A stretch of DNA of 64,000 bases, taken from the NCBI GenBank assembly GCA_905183005.1, contig CAJJDO010000131.1:221363-285362 (forward strand), in the 5' to 3' direction. Positions 1-13,853 of the stretch are shown here, one piece after another. Positions within the stretch are counted from its first letter, which is position 1. The number at the start of each line of letters is the position of its first letter. The position numbers were made by a program, and so were the translations under genes. Source of the DNA: Paramecium pentaurelia (taxonomy: Eukaryota; Ciliophora; Oligohymenophorea; Peniculida; Parameciidae). The notes under the pieces are model-generated. The model had not been told where the DNA came from. It did no database searches and saw only the letters and a program-made list of their open reading frames with translations.

Positions 1-156
1 ATACTCAGCCAAAATATAGATCTTGTTACATTATACTCTAATCAATTCAATACTTCAAATGTATTATTGACACTTTTGAATAATAATGATTGTAAAAATT
101 TTTAAATTATTTAGTCAAGTATGGTTGGTATTAACTTATATTATAGTCAAAAATAC

Positions 157-637
157 TCATTTCTATTATTGTTCATAGTGTTAATCATTTGATTGATGTT
201 GAACAGTATATTCAACAGAAGAAATTAGATTTTTTTGTATTATTGATATGATTCTTAATTTTATGGAGATCTTCCCCTTTAATTGAATATATCTACAAAA
301 TTTGCTTCCTTGCTTCCTTTCTTTTTCAAACTTTTTTCTCAGATGGAATACAATTGTTTTAGCTGTTGCATATTTAATGAAAAGTTTCTAAGCAGCCTAT
401 ATTAAACTTAATCCAGTATTATACTTCTTTAATTTTAAACCCTTCCTTGAATACAAGTTGATGTAATTGTTCTTTTGATTCTTAAGGGACTTTGATATAG
501 GTTCTTTTATATTCCTAAAACATTCCTGGAATTATATTATTTCGTGTTCTTAGTTCCTTTTTTTCAGGAGACAACAAGATCTCAGAATCTGCCTTGAGGG
601 AAAGTACTTCCTAATGAAAACTCTCAGATTTATTCAT
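157..637 (-). CDS. small helix-turn-helix protein, copy 1
   Basis: A 150-residue protein with one 28-nt intron (397-424, ending TAG). Just after the intron lies the block AAQKLFIKYATAKTIVFH, followed by a basic run, which looks like a DNA-binding helix-turn-helix of the homeodomain-like or psq type. The same block, with the intron at the same codon (KIK-E/D | AAQ), recurs in the gene at 20709-21182, so the two are paralogs. The sequence before the intron (about 85 residues) is charged and shares a KEQL-type segment with the other copy. I do not recognise a named family. A DNA-binding role is inferred from the motif only. The start is the ATG at 637, the first in frame. Confidence 0.6.
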
Positions 638-2381
638 TAATTATATATATATAAGATCTTTTCAATCATTACTTATATATAAACAGTCTATTGATGCGTC
701 ATAATTAGAATAACTTAAAAAAAACTATACTGATATCTTGTTAAACTATTCATTTGATAACGATAAGCAAATTTACATAAGATTGATGGATCTATAATGA
801 AAATTTCTTAACACAATTTCTATATTTATGATATTTCTTTATTTAATTAAGTGCTAGAGATATAATTTAATTTAATAAAAATACTAAATTAATTAAAAAC
901 TTGTAAGCTACAAAAGAAAAAAATATCCTAATTTACAATTAGGAATCCTTTTATTAACTTTTAAATTCAATCAATTTCTTACTCTCTAAATTTAGATTTA
1001 AGAATTATTTATGATTTTGTTGATAAATTATAAATAGTGAAAAAAATTTATAATGAATTCTTTTTCATTTTCATTAACTCAAACATTACACTCTTAATAA
1101 TTTTCATATGACTTAAAAAAGAATGAGATCATTATTATAAGATAATAAATGAAAACTTAATTTAAATATATAGTATTCTATCATTTATATTAATTATCAT
1201 CAATCTCCATAAAATCTTATTGTTGATTTGGATGAAATTGTAATTTCCCAAAAACAAAGCAATTTTCTTATTTGATGAAACAACAAATTTATTTTTATAA
1301 AAATTCAAATAATCAAGAACATCTATATTTTAATACTTCATTGTGATTCTTATTTCAATTAATTTTACATAAATTAATACACAACTATTTAATGTAAATG
1401 AATATTACCCTTTCTTTTTTAATTAATGAAGTTCACAATGAAATAATTACTAAATTCCTTAAAATCATAATCTAACATAAACATATTTTTTTTTTTTGTA
1501 CTTCAACCATCCTTAAATTATAAAAAGTAGGAAAGAGTTTAAAAATAATCTTAAATTGACTGCGAACGTTTCTCTTAAGGATTATTAGTAAATTCACCAA
1601 TCTTTTTTACAAAAATGATAACATATATCAAATTTCAGAATATGAAATTGTCATCCTGTCTTTTTAGTTTCTTATTTCCTATTTGTAAAAGTATTTTTAT
1701 TTATGATACTTTAAGTAAATAATTATAAGATTTACAAATTCTTAGGAAGCTGGATTGACTTCTTTAAAATTTAGAATATTTTCCTTTAGAATTTGTTTTT
1801 CTATAAAAAAATAGTTGATTATATATAAATTATAGATTCCTATAATTAAGAAATGATATTGAATTGTTTAGCATGGTCAAATGTCATCTAATCTATTTTT
1901 AGAATGAGAATAATTGAGTAATAGAAATTTTGAAGGCAGAAATTATAACTAATTTTGTTTATCTATACTCATCTATTTCTAATTATTTATTAATGCTTAA
2001 AGAACATATTATCAAGAAGATTTAACATTTCATATCTATTTTTATGATAAACTATGTAAAATTTTAAGATGTTTTATTTATTTAATAAAATATACAATAA
2101 ATTAATTGAAAAAATATATAATTAAATGAAAATAGAAACTTTTCAGAGAATAGTGGTTATACATATATATATATTTTGAAAATAATCTTTTTTTTGTTTA
2201 AATGTAGTTATATGTATTTTTAGATTAATTTGGATTAATTGATTAATATAGATTGTGATATTGAAGAAGAAAGAGTTATTGGAAATTGGAATAATAAGGA
2301 TATGAAAAGTATTATGTATGAAAATATAAAATTAATAAATAATATAAATCAATTTAGTTAGGAAAACAATACATTATTCGA
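638..2381. other. gene-free AT-rich stretch
   Basis: About 1.7 kb in which I see no convincing coding sequence on either strand. TGA and its complement are frequent in all frames and there are only A/T-rich runs. It separates two divergently transcribed genes and so should hold both promoters, but no motif can be assigned. Confidence 0.5.
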
Positions 2382-3703
2382 ATGGATATGCTCTCTTTTT
2401 CTTGTGTACGACCACATACTATCTTTTCTAAAACATATTACTTAAAAGTAATAGAAGATGAGGTTATAATTTCTGCAGTAACTTAATTATGTTATCTATT
2501 TAGTTCAACAATTTCAAGAATCCAAAATATAAAATAGAACTTAAATTATCAACTTAAATAGTTTGGAAAATGGGGAAATAAAATTTAAAAGCATTTGGAA
2601 TATTTTATCAGAATAAAATCAAATATTTTGAAGCTTAACATGTTTATTTGGAATAATTAAAAAAATTGATTGGAGGACGAGTAATCTATAGAAATATGGC
2701 ATCTTTTTATGAACCAATATAATTTATTGGAGAAGGAATGTCAGCAAAAGTATATTAATTGTTAAATTAACAATTTTAGGTATTTCGAAGTATAGAGAAA
2801 TAAACCAATAAGGTTGTAGCAGTAAAAATGATTAAACAAGAGTTTGGGAGAGAAGAACAGGCTTTAGTAAGTTTTTAAATAAAATTTAATTAGGACATAG
2901 TCAAAACAGAAGTAAAAATATTGTAGTCACTCAATCATCCAAACATAATAAAAGTGCTTGAAGTTTATGAAAATGACTAGACTTTTTGGATTGTATAAGA
3001 GTTTGTTCAAGGAACACCTTTAAGTGAAATTTTAAAATAAAAACTACCAACAGAATAGATAAAGATGATAATGATCGTATATAAACATGATATATCAATA
3101 GGGTTTATTGAATACTGTAAGTTATTTGCAATCACTAAGAATTGTACATAGAGATATTAAACCAGAGAATATTATAGTATAAAAAGATGGTTCAATTAAA
3201 GTAATTGATTTTGGATTTGCAGCAAATTTGAAATTTGGATCTGTAAGTAGTGTATGTGGGACACCAGGTTATTATGCACCTGAAGTACTTAGATAAAAAG
3301 AATCAAGTTTTAATTCTGATATGTTCAGTGTTGGTGTTGTGTTATTTAATTTGTAATTATATATATCTATATTAGAATTACAAATCAACCTATGCTTAAA
3401 TCAAAGATGTACAATCCTTAATAATTTGTGGCAGATGAGGAAGCAGCTGATTTATTGAAATAAATATTGGAAGTAGATCCAGCAAAACGATTTACAGCTT
3501 AATAAGCATTATAACATCCTTATTTTAAAGGATTTTATTAAATAAATGAAAAATAAGATAATAATTATTCATCTGAACATCAAATATTACAATAACAATT
3601 ACAAATTAATTAATAACAACAATATTAACCAAAAAAAAGTAATAAAAGTTTAGATGCTAAAACAATCAAATCTCTTCGAACTACTAACATAATGGATTAA
3701 TGA
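2382..3703 (+). CDS. serine/threonine protein kinase with N-terminal PH-like domain
   Basis: Predicted 406 residues with four introns: 2478-2503, 2867-2893, 3077-3101 and 3353-3375. The kinase domain runs from about residue 110 to 370. It has the glycine loop GEGMSAKV, lysine in VAVK, catalytic HRDIKPEN, DFG and a YYAPEVL activation-segment end, so it should be active. The roughly 100 residues before it alternate hydrophobic and basic strands (KTYYLKVIEDEVIISA, later KIKYFEA), resembling a PH domain. The C-terminal tail is Q-rich. The arrangement resembles CAMK-like kinases that ciliates carry in many copies. Substrate unknown. The stop is TGA; TAA and TAG occur inside the domain as Gln. Two close ATGs (2382 and 2388) could start it; the first was taken. 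Confidence 0.85.
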
Positions 3704-3782
3704 TTTTGATATTGAATTAGTAGTTGTACTATATGTTTATAGATTTAATATTAAAATCTTAATTAATTTCAATTCTATATAA

Positions 3783-3802
3783 ATATATATATATATATAT
3801 AT
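3783..3802. repeat. AT dinucleotide run
   Basis: An uninterrupted (AT)n run of about 20 nt in the spacer after the kinase gene. Similar short runs occur near 2162, 13511, 15055, 30570 and 55890. They look like ordinary AT microsatellites in spacers. Confidence 0.7.
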
Positions 3803-3934
3803 TTATGATAAATAAATAACATGTTTTACAAGATCACTTATTTTACTTTTTTTATTATTTCAATTAAATTTCTCTATTATTATTAATTAAAATACTTCTC
3901 TTATTGTCATTATTTTTAAGTGTTTAATATTAAA

Positions 3935-4646
3935 ATGAATATATTAGATTATAAAAAATATATTTCACCATAATACAGATCATTGTCACTATTTGCTAAA
4001 AAGAAAATAAAAATAAAAGGTAGATCAATTAGTTTTGAACCTTAAAATCAATTAAATATATTCAATATGAAAGGATTGATATTTTAAAAGGATTCATTAA
4101 GAAGAAAAAGTTGTTATTGTATTGAATGTGGAAGTTTAAGTAAATTCTAATATAAATATATGAATCTTAAACATATACCAAATATGAAAAAGAAAATTCA
4201 AATTTAATTAAGAGCTGAAAAGAGAAGATAAAGTAATATATTTATATTAAAATCAATTAGCTAAGAACAGTACATTTTACAAATATCGTACAATTATATT
4301 TGATTAAGTAAGAAGAAATAAAATTGAATAATAATAAGTTGAATCAGTAGAAGCAACTCCAAAAGAATCTACTTGCCTCAAAGAATCAATGCATAGATTA
4401 AAAGAATATTTTGATAAATAAGAAACTCAAAAAATTGAAATTCAAAATAAAACTCGAAATTTTCGCTATTTTGGTAATAAAACACCATTAAGTTCTCCTA
4501 AACATTATAAATCTCCTCGGAATAAAGAATCTATACCTTATCTTAGTTATAGAAGAATTGAATTGACATAATTAAAACCATTAAAATTTAGTGATACTCT
4601 CAAATCATTTTAAACACACAAAAAAACCTTATCAACTTAATCTTGA
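3935..4646 (+). CDS. basic hypothetical protein
   Basis: Predicted 228 residues, rich in Lys, Arg, Ser and Gln, with no domain I recognise. A CYCIEC segment near residue 60 has three cysteines but no complete zinc-finger spacing. The first frame meets TGA at 4301. A 25-nt intron at 4288-4312 (GTA...AAG) removes it and joins to a frame that stays open to TGA at 4644. The AAG acceptor is supported by many other introns here, but the join has no homology support. A frameshift would be the alternative. Confidence 0.5.
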
Positions 4647-4676
4647 ATTATATATATTATACATAAGTAAATAAAT

Positions 4677-5528
4677 TCAACAACATGAGTAATACTTGTT
4701 ATCAAATAAATTACATTATTCTTATATTTAATCTTTTTATGGTGGAATCCAATATGATTGTTTATTATTATGAAAAAATGTAAGTCTCATATTTACAATC
4801 AATCCATAATTATAAGGATGATAAAATTTTGGATAAAATTTTAAATATGTAATTTTATCTCTTTTTGTATGTTCCCAAGTTGTCTATCCAGTAACAATTA
4901 ACATAGTATGATATAATAATAAAGCACCTGTAAAAATACCAAATCCAAATGAAATTGCTCCAAATAATAATATCACAAAATATTAATATTAATATTTATT
5001 ATCCTTTTGTTCTTCTTCATAAATTGAATAAAGACTTAATTGTTTATTAAACTAAAATAAACTATCAAAACATAGTAAACATTAAAAAAATAAAAACAAC
5101 CAAAATATTCTATGATTTAATTCACCTATGCATCCTCCTACCCAAAAACAATGATGATCATATTTTGGTATACATTTCTTACATTTTGTGCAGTGTTTAG
5201 TTCTAAATGGTTAAATTATCTTGCATTCCTAACAAATATTTCTTATAGGTATTTATGATTCTTATTAAGAATTATCTCTTTGTTAAGTTGAAATCGATAA
5301 TTATGATAATTCCAAATCATCATCACCTTATAATGGAATACCTGATGAATCACTACATTTTATATAAAAATATGCAGCTAATATTGCTTCAATCAATAAT
5401 CTAATTCCAATTGATAGAATTAATTCATTCTAAAATAATGTTAATATAAGAAAGCCTGAAAATTCTGTTGTAAATAGAAACCTTTTACAAGCTATTCCTA
5501 TATCTTTAACTTCATTTGGAACAACCAT
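4677..5528 (-). CDS. DHHC-type palmitoyltransferase
   Basis: Predicted 283 residues without introns. A Cys-rich DHHC domain lies near residues 110-160: paired cysteines, a KHC and CKKC series, then the catalytic DHHC followed by FWVGGCIGELNHRIFW. Hydrophobic segments flank it on both sides (two before, two after), giving the usual four-pass membrane layout with the active site on the cytosolic side. Such enzymes attach palmitate to cysteines of membrane-associated proteins, commonly at the Golgi or plasma membrane. The substrate cannot be told. The start is the first ATG in the open frame. It converges on the hypothetical gene at 3935 with 30 nt between the two stops. Confidence 0.9.
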
Positions 5529-5853
5529 ACTTATTTATATTTATATATAATTATCTTATATAATACTATATTTTATATGATTTTTAATCAAAGCAATTAT
5601 AAAATTTATATATAATAACTAATATTTATTAAATTAAAAAATACTTCAACTTTTCTTTTGATACTAAAATTGAATATCATATTTGATTTAATTGGTTTAG
5701 TAAATGCTTAATTGAAGTATTTATAGAAATTAATAATCTAAAGAAATATAATTTTAGGTAATACCATTATTTAAAAATTTCTATCAATATTTTTGATTTA
5801 AATATATTTAGAATGTATTTTACGTTTTAAAAATTATATTTGTAAAATAAAAG

Positions 5854-6042
5854 ATGGATTTTCTTGGGATCAGAAACAATAGATTTATCAAATATAAGAA
5901 TAATTTAGATTAAGATGTTACTTTCAGAGATGAATTTGTCTTAACATTAGATGCTGTGTCTCAAATAAATGTACCAATTACATAAAATTTTAAATTGATA
6001 TCAACAATAAAACACTCACAAAGAAAAATAAACTATGATTGA
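5854..6042 (+). CDS. possible small ORF
   Basis: A 62-codon frame (ATG to TGA) with ordinary ciliate codon mix and charged residues. It matches no family I know. Downstream, short open frames continue in other phases to about 6180, so it might be the first exon of a decayed or unresolved gene. Chance ORFs of this size are common here. Confidence 0.25.
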
Positions 6043-6485
6043 CATGAATTTTTTATTTATATAAACAACTTAAAATTTATTGATTCTTTTAAATACATTC
6101 CTACTTCCAAATAAATATAAATTTGATTATCAATTTGAGAAGTTTCTTATTTAGATAAAAAGTAAAAGAAATAAGAAATGAAGTAGACTATTAATAAAGT
6201 TGAATGAAAAAGATGGGAAATTAATATATTAGATTTATAGAATAATTTGTTAGTTAAATTATTGTCTATTTTATTCAATATTATTTTAATATTGGAGATT
6301 TTATTATAATTATATAAAATAAAAAGAGAATATTAAGATTTGTAATCATTAATGTTATTTTCTCTTATGGATATGTAGATTTTATAACAGAATAATGTAT
6401 TTGTTGAATAAGTTTATAAATCATTGATTAGATAGGAAAATTAATATTTTTTTTTTAAAGAAAATATGATTTCTTAAAATGAGTT

Positions 6486-9400
6486 TCATTCATCATGATC
6501 CACATGAACTTATTAAATACTCTTAAAATATTGAACAAAATTAATGAGAGAAAATTTTTGTTCTTCTCTTTTAACTTATTTAAGTTATTATCTTAAGGTT
6601 TGTTTTTTACCACCTATAGTATTGCCCAATAAATTAGTAATTTAACTCTATAGATGAGGTAATTCAACTCTTGGATCATATGGTGGTTCATCACCATCAG
6701 TAAATGAATCTTCTAATTTCTATTTTAAGGATTTGAAATCATTAATCATACATTTATCTACACCTCTAATATCAGGATCACTTGTTGTTAGAGTCTACTT
6801 CATATCATTACCAATTATAAGATAAAGTAATAGGAGTAATCCATCAATTTTAGAAGTCAAATCAAATGGTCTTCTATCTTCTACATCAAGAGGTTTATCA
6901 CCTCTAATGATTGATAATTTTTCAGCCAATCTACCTATAGCTTCAATAAATTCATGAAAATTCATTTAATAATGTTTTGTTGAATAAAGTTCATCTTTTT
7001 ATGTGATCATAGATTATAAATAAATTAAGTAACATTCTCTTTCACTAAGATCATCACAAATTAATTTAGATTACACAATCCAATCTTTAAAATCTTATAC
7101 AGATATGTAATCATATTTATATAATTATTTGTCTTTCTTACTCAATCTACTTATATATTTAAATAAAGATTTTAACATTGCTAAACGATCATTAAGAATA
7201 ATATCACATTTTTAATTCCACAATCTACTCTTTCTCCACATTTAAGCTTAATCAAATTTGGAAAAGTATTCTTAAGCTTATTTATTGATTAAATTAATGG
7301 CTTCACTCATTGTTGTACATATACCTTATCTAATAAATTTATCATTGCACATTCTTATCATGATTTCTAAAAGTTAACAACGAACCAATCCTTTATCAAA
7401 TGCTTATGGAAATTAAACATCTTTTGCACCAGCTGTTGATGTAAAACTTATATCTATATCATTTGTTTTATAACCATCTAATAATGATGTTTGAAGTAAA
7501 AAATCAATATAATCTTATATAGTAATACATGGAATTGGTGTATTAAGTGAACCAGATGCATGATATTTATAACAATGAAATAATTGACGATAAAGTATTT
7601 TAAGATTATCTTTTATTTCAATCAATTCAGTATCTTTTACTAAACGAGTGACTTTGGAATTTTAAAAATCAAATTCAAAACATTCATCTATTAAATTAGG
7701 TGTATCTGGTTAAAAATGTTTGAATATAGAATTTTCAACTGACCAACAATGTTTTTTTATGTTAAGATAAGGAGAGAAATCAAATTTAGCTAATGGTTCT
7801 CTAGGTTTACATTATACCATTGGCATATATTTATCAAATAATTTTTATTTATCATTTGTATAATATACATTAACTTAATCCATAATATTTCCATCTACTA
7901 AAATTTCATCATTGTATAAAAATGGTATTGATTATATATTCATTTATTTTATATTTTAATCTAATGCTGGTTATTGAATACTTAAAATAGGATTTGTAAA
8001 GAAATAATGAATTTCTTTATTTGGTGGACACATTTTAATATAAAAGAATTCATTATTTAAAAATGTCATTAAAAGAGGTCTATATTCTTCAAAATCAAAA
8101 TGAATGAAAATAGGTTCATTATATAAACTACCAGATTTATGAGCAGTCCATTCAAATTTTATTTCTTACCATCCTTCACAAATCCAACAAGTATCAAGTC
8201 TATTAATTTCATTAAATTTTTATTTATTCAATTTTGTAGATCTAATTTTTCTTGATCTACTATATGGTATAACTAATATATCTTCTCTCTTTATTATTAG
8301 ATTCTCTTTTTTTGGTTCATCTAATAACTTAAAATATTATGGTTATTTATATAATAATTATAATTTATCTTATCGTTATTTGAATTATTAAACATTATTA
8401 ATTAAAAATCCATTAGGATTTACAAATAATTCTTGTTGATTACCTTCAAAATGGAAACCATAAATTGTTTCATTTTTTTGAAGTGCTTCTGCAATTAATT
8501 AAGCTTAAGAACTTGTAAATTTATTATAAGAAAGATCAACATGTAATAATTCATTATATGGACGTGATATTGCTTTATTAATTGATTAAGCACATTCCAA
8601 AGAGGCTATAGTATTATGAGAGAGATCAAGTATTTTAATACTAGTGTTTTTATACATAGCCTTCCAAATTATAGTACCTGCACTACCATTAAAAAAATTA
8701 TATCCTAAATATAATTCCAAGAGACGTTATGTTTATTTAAGTAAATTTGATATGGCATTACAAGCACACTCTGTAATTTAATTATTGTTTAAATTAATAC
8801 ATTATAGAGTATTATTTGTTAATAGATGTTTCATAATTATTTGACATCCTAAATCTCTAATGTTATTATTTTCAAGATTCAATTTATAAATTTAATTCTT
8901 ATATGTAAAAGCCATCAATACTTCCATATGCATATAATTAAGTTTACAATTTTATAATTCTAAATCCTTTAAAGTAGTAGGAAATGTTAATAGTATGTTA
9001 CGTAATTGAATTGGAGTAAATTAATTATGATTTAATTACATTACTTATATTTATCTACTTTATTATGTAAGCATTGCATTAGAAAATGCATTACAATCTT
9101 CACCATTCCTTAAAGCATGACTTACATTAGCATTTGTTAATTGTAGTGTATTTTATATTAATCCAAAAGTTTTTGGCATTCTTTCAGGTTGTGAGAAATT
9201 CAAACTCAAATAAAGATTATGTGGTTATTATTTATATAGTTTTGTGTAATCATCTAGTTTTTAAGAGTGTCTAACGCTTTTCAAAAAGTCTTAAGTGCTT
9301 ATGGCAGACAACTATTTGCTTATGTAAAATGGATATTTTACTTAGCTAATTTCATTTTATAGAAATAATTAAATCGATCATTCCCAATTGATTTTATACC

Positions 9401-9748
9401 AGGATTAGTTTTACATTTAAAAGCTAAAGGTGGCTTTTAATTAATTTATTGATCTTCCTCATTATTTACTTTATTTATCAAATCCTATTCTTAATCCATG
9501 AAACCCTACCAATCCAAAATTTCCACTTTCATCAGATCTTTCTACATTTCTATACTCTCATTCTTCTCTTGTTCTTAGTCATATCTCTTTTGAAATGGTT
9601 ATTTCTTTTTTTTCTACAAGTTGCATATTTATTTAGTCTAATCAATATATGATTTAGTTATTTCACTCTTGTGAAGAAAGAGTAATTTTCTATTAGCTGA
9701 TTAACTTGATGTACCTATAGTAGTAAGTTCAGCATATTCATCCTTCAT
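6486..9748 (-). CDS. large leucine-rich-repeat protein
   Basis: Predicted 1079 residues. After a charged N-terminal region (about 170 residues) come ribonuclease-inhibitor-type LRRs, roughly residues 175-440, with repeated LxLxxNxI/F units such as LNLENNNI and INLNNNQI. The remaining 600 residues are not repeats and match nothing I can name. They contain a conserved-looking segment NFHEFIEAIGRLAEKL. One intron is needed near the N terminus to join the frames; a 23-nt GTA...AAG intron at 9319-9341 does so. A 71-nt intron reaching a later TAG would also keep frame but is out of the local size range. Ciliates have many such LRR proteins, several linked to cilia. Function is not assigned here. 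Confidence 0.75.
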
Positions 9749-11098
9749 ATTAAATAAAAAAATATAATCAAAGTTCAATTTTAATCAATCAAGTTTTACA
9801 AATACTCTGAATCTCACTATTTTCAGTATTAAACAATAACAAATTTGATTTAACTTATATTGAATATTCAAATTTGTTAAATATACTAATTAAGTCTATA
9901 TTAAATAGGTTATACTGTGAATATTTAAATAATTTATATAAACTAACTTGATTCAATTACTGGAATATAAGAATTATAATCATTATCTATAATCATGCAT
10001 AATTATTATGTACTTATTGAAATTTGAAACACTAGTAGATTTTTTTATAAGGAATTTAATTGTTTTCATTAAAATAACTAATATAAGAATAAATAAATGA
10101 TCAAAAATAATAATATCAATTAATTTTTATTTATTGTTAACACACTTCTATCATCATTGTTTTTTATTACTTTTAACACAGAAGTTTCTATGATAATCAA
10201 GAATCTAAATTGAAATGTATATAATAAATTGCTTGGATCAAATAAATTTAGAATAATTCAAATCACATCTAAGAGATTATTGATAATTATTAAATATTAA
10301 TATCCTTTTTTTTCTTATTAAAATAGTAAAATAAATTATATATCTAGTGTTTTTACTTTTTTAATGAAAACCTTTTATCAAAATAAATCTAATTATTTCA
10401 ATCAAAATATCATAAAATTTAAATATTTTCATTCCTATATACTATTGCTTACATTATTTAATATTCACAATCTAATCCACTTTTTCTTCTAGAACTCTAC
10501 AAAAAGTAATGTAGTTATTGAGATTTATATAATTTTACAATTCTTAATATTGATATAGACAATATTTGTTTTTGCTGTAATAATCTTTAAAAGATTTTTT
10601 AATAGAACTAACAGAACATATAATTAATGTTTGTTATGTAAGGCCTTGTTTTACATGGATAAATTTAGGTTTATAATTATTTCATTTTTATTTTGATTTT
10701 TGTCATTAAATAATGATATTGAAATATTTGAGATTATTATATAGTATTTAAAAAAAGAAGACTTATTTCATTTTGACTTTTGAAACCATTTTAACTTCTT
10801 ATAATCTATTTTATTTTCTTAATTCTTCTGAAATTTATTGATGAGTATTATAAATCTTTATTTATTCTAATACATGATAAATATTAATTTTAATTAAAGA
10901 TAAATGGTTTATTCATTAAATCATCTATTTTATGAAAAAGAGAAGATAATATATATTTTAAATATGTTCTCTTAGTCTATAAAAATGATTTTGTTTAATT
11001 GAATAAATATATTGTATTATATTTATAGAATATGGATAGAATTGATTAAGGTTTAAGATTGGAAAAATAAATGATATTGAAATACAAGAACCAAAATT
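9749..11098. other. gene-free AT-rich stretch
   Basis: About 1.35 kb between the start of the LRR gene and the end of the CCCH gene. I found no conserved peptide or convincing frame on either strand. Confidence 0.45.
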
Positions 11099-12510
11099 TC
11101 AAAATTGCCCAGCACTTTCTTTTAATAATTCATCATCGTGTTTTTCATCGTAATTCTTTTCTTATTTAATATTGAACAAGGCTTATATCAAATATTACTT
11201 TTATTAATCACTAATATTCAAAGATAGTAGATTAAACTCATTCATATGCATTAAATTAGTTTCAGTTATTTTCATCCCTTCAAGAGTGTGTAAAATAAAA
11301 TCCGACTTAGTTTATATAACAAACACTTTACCCCAGATAATTTCCATAATTCATCTTATAATCTACGAGAATATTTGATAATTGGAAGTTTTGTTTACTA
11401 TTATTATTTTTAATCAGGTGTAGTAGGAGCTGTACGATGATGTTTACGTTATGTATTCCATTTTTTTTTTTATCTGTCTGAGAAATCTGAACCTCTTCTT
11501 GATAATGGATTAGAAGAAGTAGTTATCGAACTAAACAATTCTAGTGGTTATCCAACTTCCATTTTCTCTCTATTAAGATCTTGAGGAATATAATTAGGAA
11601 TTATAGGCCCTTAATAGTTTGAATTTGATTTATAAGGAATTCTTAATAAATTTTAAGTATTGGGTTCCTCAATAATCCATTATTTTTCATTTTATTATTT
11701 AGGTATTCTAAGAAAAATTAGTATTAGAAAATACCTGCGTTCTTAATCATTATGAAAGAATGGACACTCTTTTTTAATGCAATTAGGTTATGCACAAGGT
11801 TTAGTTTTATAGATTAAGGGATGATATTCATATTCTTTCCATCCATGACAGTTTGAACAATTCTCTTAATCAGAACAACCTCCTTAATCATACCTTGAAA
11901 TTTGATCTGTCTTATTCCAATTAGGACATTCTTTAGGTTAAAGTAATTAAGGATCTCTTCTAAAATCTTATGCATTATGAGCATAAACACAACTGGCTCT
12001 ATCATGTCTTTAATATATATTAATGTATTACCCTACTATATAAGGACACCATATAGTTTTATAATGAAACATCCAGAATTTCTTATCTTGTACCAATTAT
12101 TCAAGTTTAAGAGGAAGTCTCAACTCATATTCATTATGTGCAAATGAACAATAGATTCCATATTCACAATCCTTATTTTATACACAATATTTGCTCTTAT
12201 ATCTATTTGGATGGTACACTTATTCTACTTTGTTGTGTGAGAATACACACAAATCTCCATTAGGACATTGCTCAAACTAAGGACAAATTTGACACCTTAG
12301 GAATCATTAACAGTATTCTCACTTATATTTGAATTGATGAGGATCACGTCGACGATCAGATTCATCATGATAATATGGACAAAACTTTTTATGTGTACTC
12401 GGATGTTATTAAGTACAAGGTTATGTTTTAAATTGAGCAGAATCTATTTTTCTTTGCTAATCTAAATTTGTATAAGAATTTTCATGGGAGCGTACTTTTC
12501 TTAATTGCAT
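11099..12510 (-). CDS. CCCH zinc-finger RNA-binding protein, Unkempt-like
   Basis: Predicted 452 residues with two introns: 12296-12322 (27 nt) and 11306-11331 (26 nt), both ending AAG. It has several CCCH fingers in the first 250 residues, for example CPNGDLCVFSH (C-x5-C-x3-H) and a C-x5-C-x5-C-x3-H finger ending CSFAH. The spacing and the linking segment YHPNRYKSKYC resemble the Unkempt and tandem-CCCH families that bind mRNA. The first intron removes two in-frame TGAs that would otherwise interrupt the first finger; the second replaces a short tail with a plausible 70-residue C terminus. Post-transcriptional regulation of mRNA is likely from the family. No RING domain is seen, unlike animal Unkempt. 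Confidence 0.75.
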
Positions 12511-12733
12511 TGAAATATATATATTAAATTTATTTCATATAAATTTAAAACTATCATAACATATATTTTCATAATCTCTCTCACTCTCATAAATTTTATA
12601 AGATTAACATAAATTTTAATTCTTATTTGAACAACACTCATATAAATTACTTACTTTACTTATTTAATAATTTTGATATTTATATAAAAATAAAAAAACG
12701 AATATATACATCGAAAAATATAGATTTAAAATT

Positions 12734-13110
12734 TCATATCCCCATGTTTAACATAGCAAATTTATAATCTAGGTAATCAACTGAAATTTTACAATAGCTT
12801 GTGTAGATGTTTAATATAATTAAATAGATATTGATTAAATTAAAAACTGATCTTAAAAATTGGATAATAGATATTGAAGGAAGAAAAGAACAATTTACAA
12901 TCAATTTATAAGTATCTTCAAAATTATCTCCTTTCTACATATGCATGTAAAAATAAAAAAAGACTTCTGCATCATAATATTGACATTAGCTAGAGTAATA
13001 ATGTTTCTAATTGCTTTTTCTCTGAAGAACCATTAGAATAAATAGCATAGGCATTTATAAGTATTTTCCATACTCATTGCCATATTCACTGTTGTAATAA
13101 TAGGAGACAT
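12734..13110 (-). pseudogene. possible decayed coding fragment
   Basis: Three frames each hold a stretch that looks coding, as if one reading frame had been broken twice: an ATG-led start (MSPIITTVNMAMSM), a middle piece with YAIYSNGSSEKKQLETLLL, and an end piece with QCQYYDAE and KGDNFEDTYKL. No intron set joins them cleanly. I read it as a remnant or an unresolved gene, not an intact one. The surrounding 12511-12733 and 13111-13853 show nothing. Confidence 0.25.
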
Positions 13111-13853
13111 GATTGATTATATGAAAGAAAAATAATTTAAATAATTATATTTAGAATATAAATAATTTTATTTATAAATTATAACTATGAGAAGAATAAT
13201 TAAAAAAAACTATACTATAAATATAAATTAAAGTGAATCTTCTTGATCTATTAGTGTTTATTTCTAAAGAAATAATCTTTAAATAATCTTTGCAGTTGAA
13301 GAATATGATAAATTGAATATAACATTTTTTTCGATTGAATATATAAATATAAACCATTTATAATTATAATTGTATAACAACTAGTAATACAATAAGTCTT
13401 CATTTATGCTTAATGCAAGTATTTCATAACTGATTAATTAACATTTTTATAAAACATGTTCTGCATCTATTAATCATTTGATGCCTTACTTATATTTTAG
13501 TTGTCTAAATGTATATATATATATATTAAACTAAATATTGAGACAAAAATAACAATAATATATAATAACATTATCATAATTTAGTCTATTATATATTATG
13601 TTCCTCTTTGTTTTTCATAAATATAATAATATTTGATAATCATTAGTGATATACGATTGAATTTTATAATTTAATATTAGACAAATAGTTTATGGAATCA
13701 AATTATTTATAAAATTTTATTTAATTCATTTTTAGTGATTTTCTCACTCAATTTAAGTGATAAGCAAAAATATGATATTCTTATTCGTTATTATTGAATT
13801 TCCTTGAATTAAAATATCATTTCATGCTCACAAGATAATAATCCAGAGAATAA

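Noticed and set aside
9449..9652. Hydrophobic plus-strand ORF within the LRR gene
   Set aside because: It is a shadow of the minus-strand LRR coding sequence, which has repeat structure.
11814..12005. Minus-strand ORF led by MIEPVVFML
   Set aside because: Out of frame with the CCCH zinc-finger protein, whose cysteines and histidines run through the same DNA.
12296..12322. Two TGA codons inside a zinc-finger frame, suggesting TGA is read as Trp, Cys or Sec
   Set aside because: A 27-nt GTGAG...AAG intron removes both exactly and joins the finger cysteines in frame. TGA ends every other confident gene.
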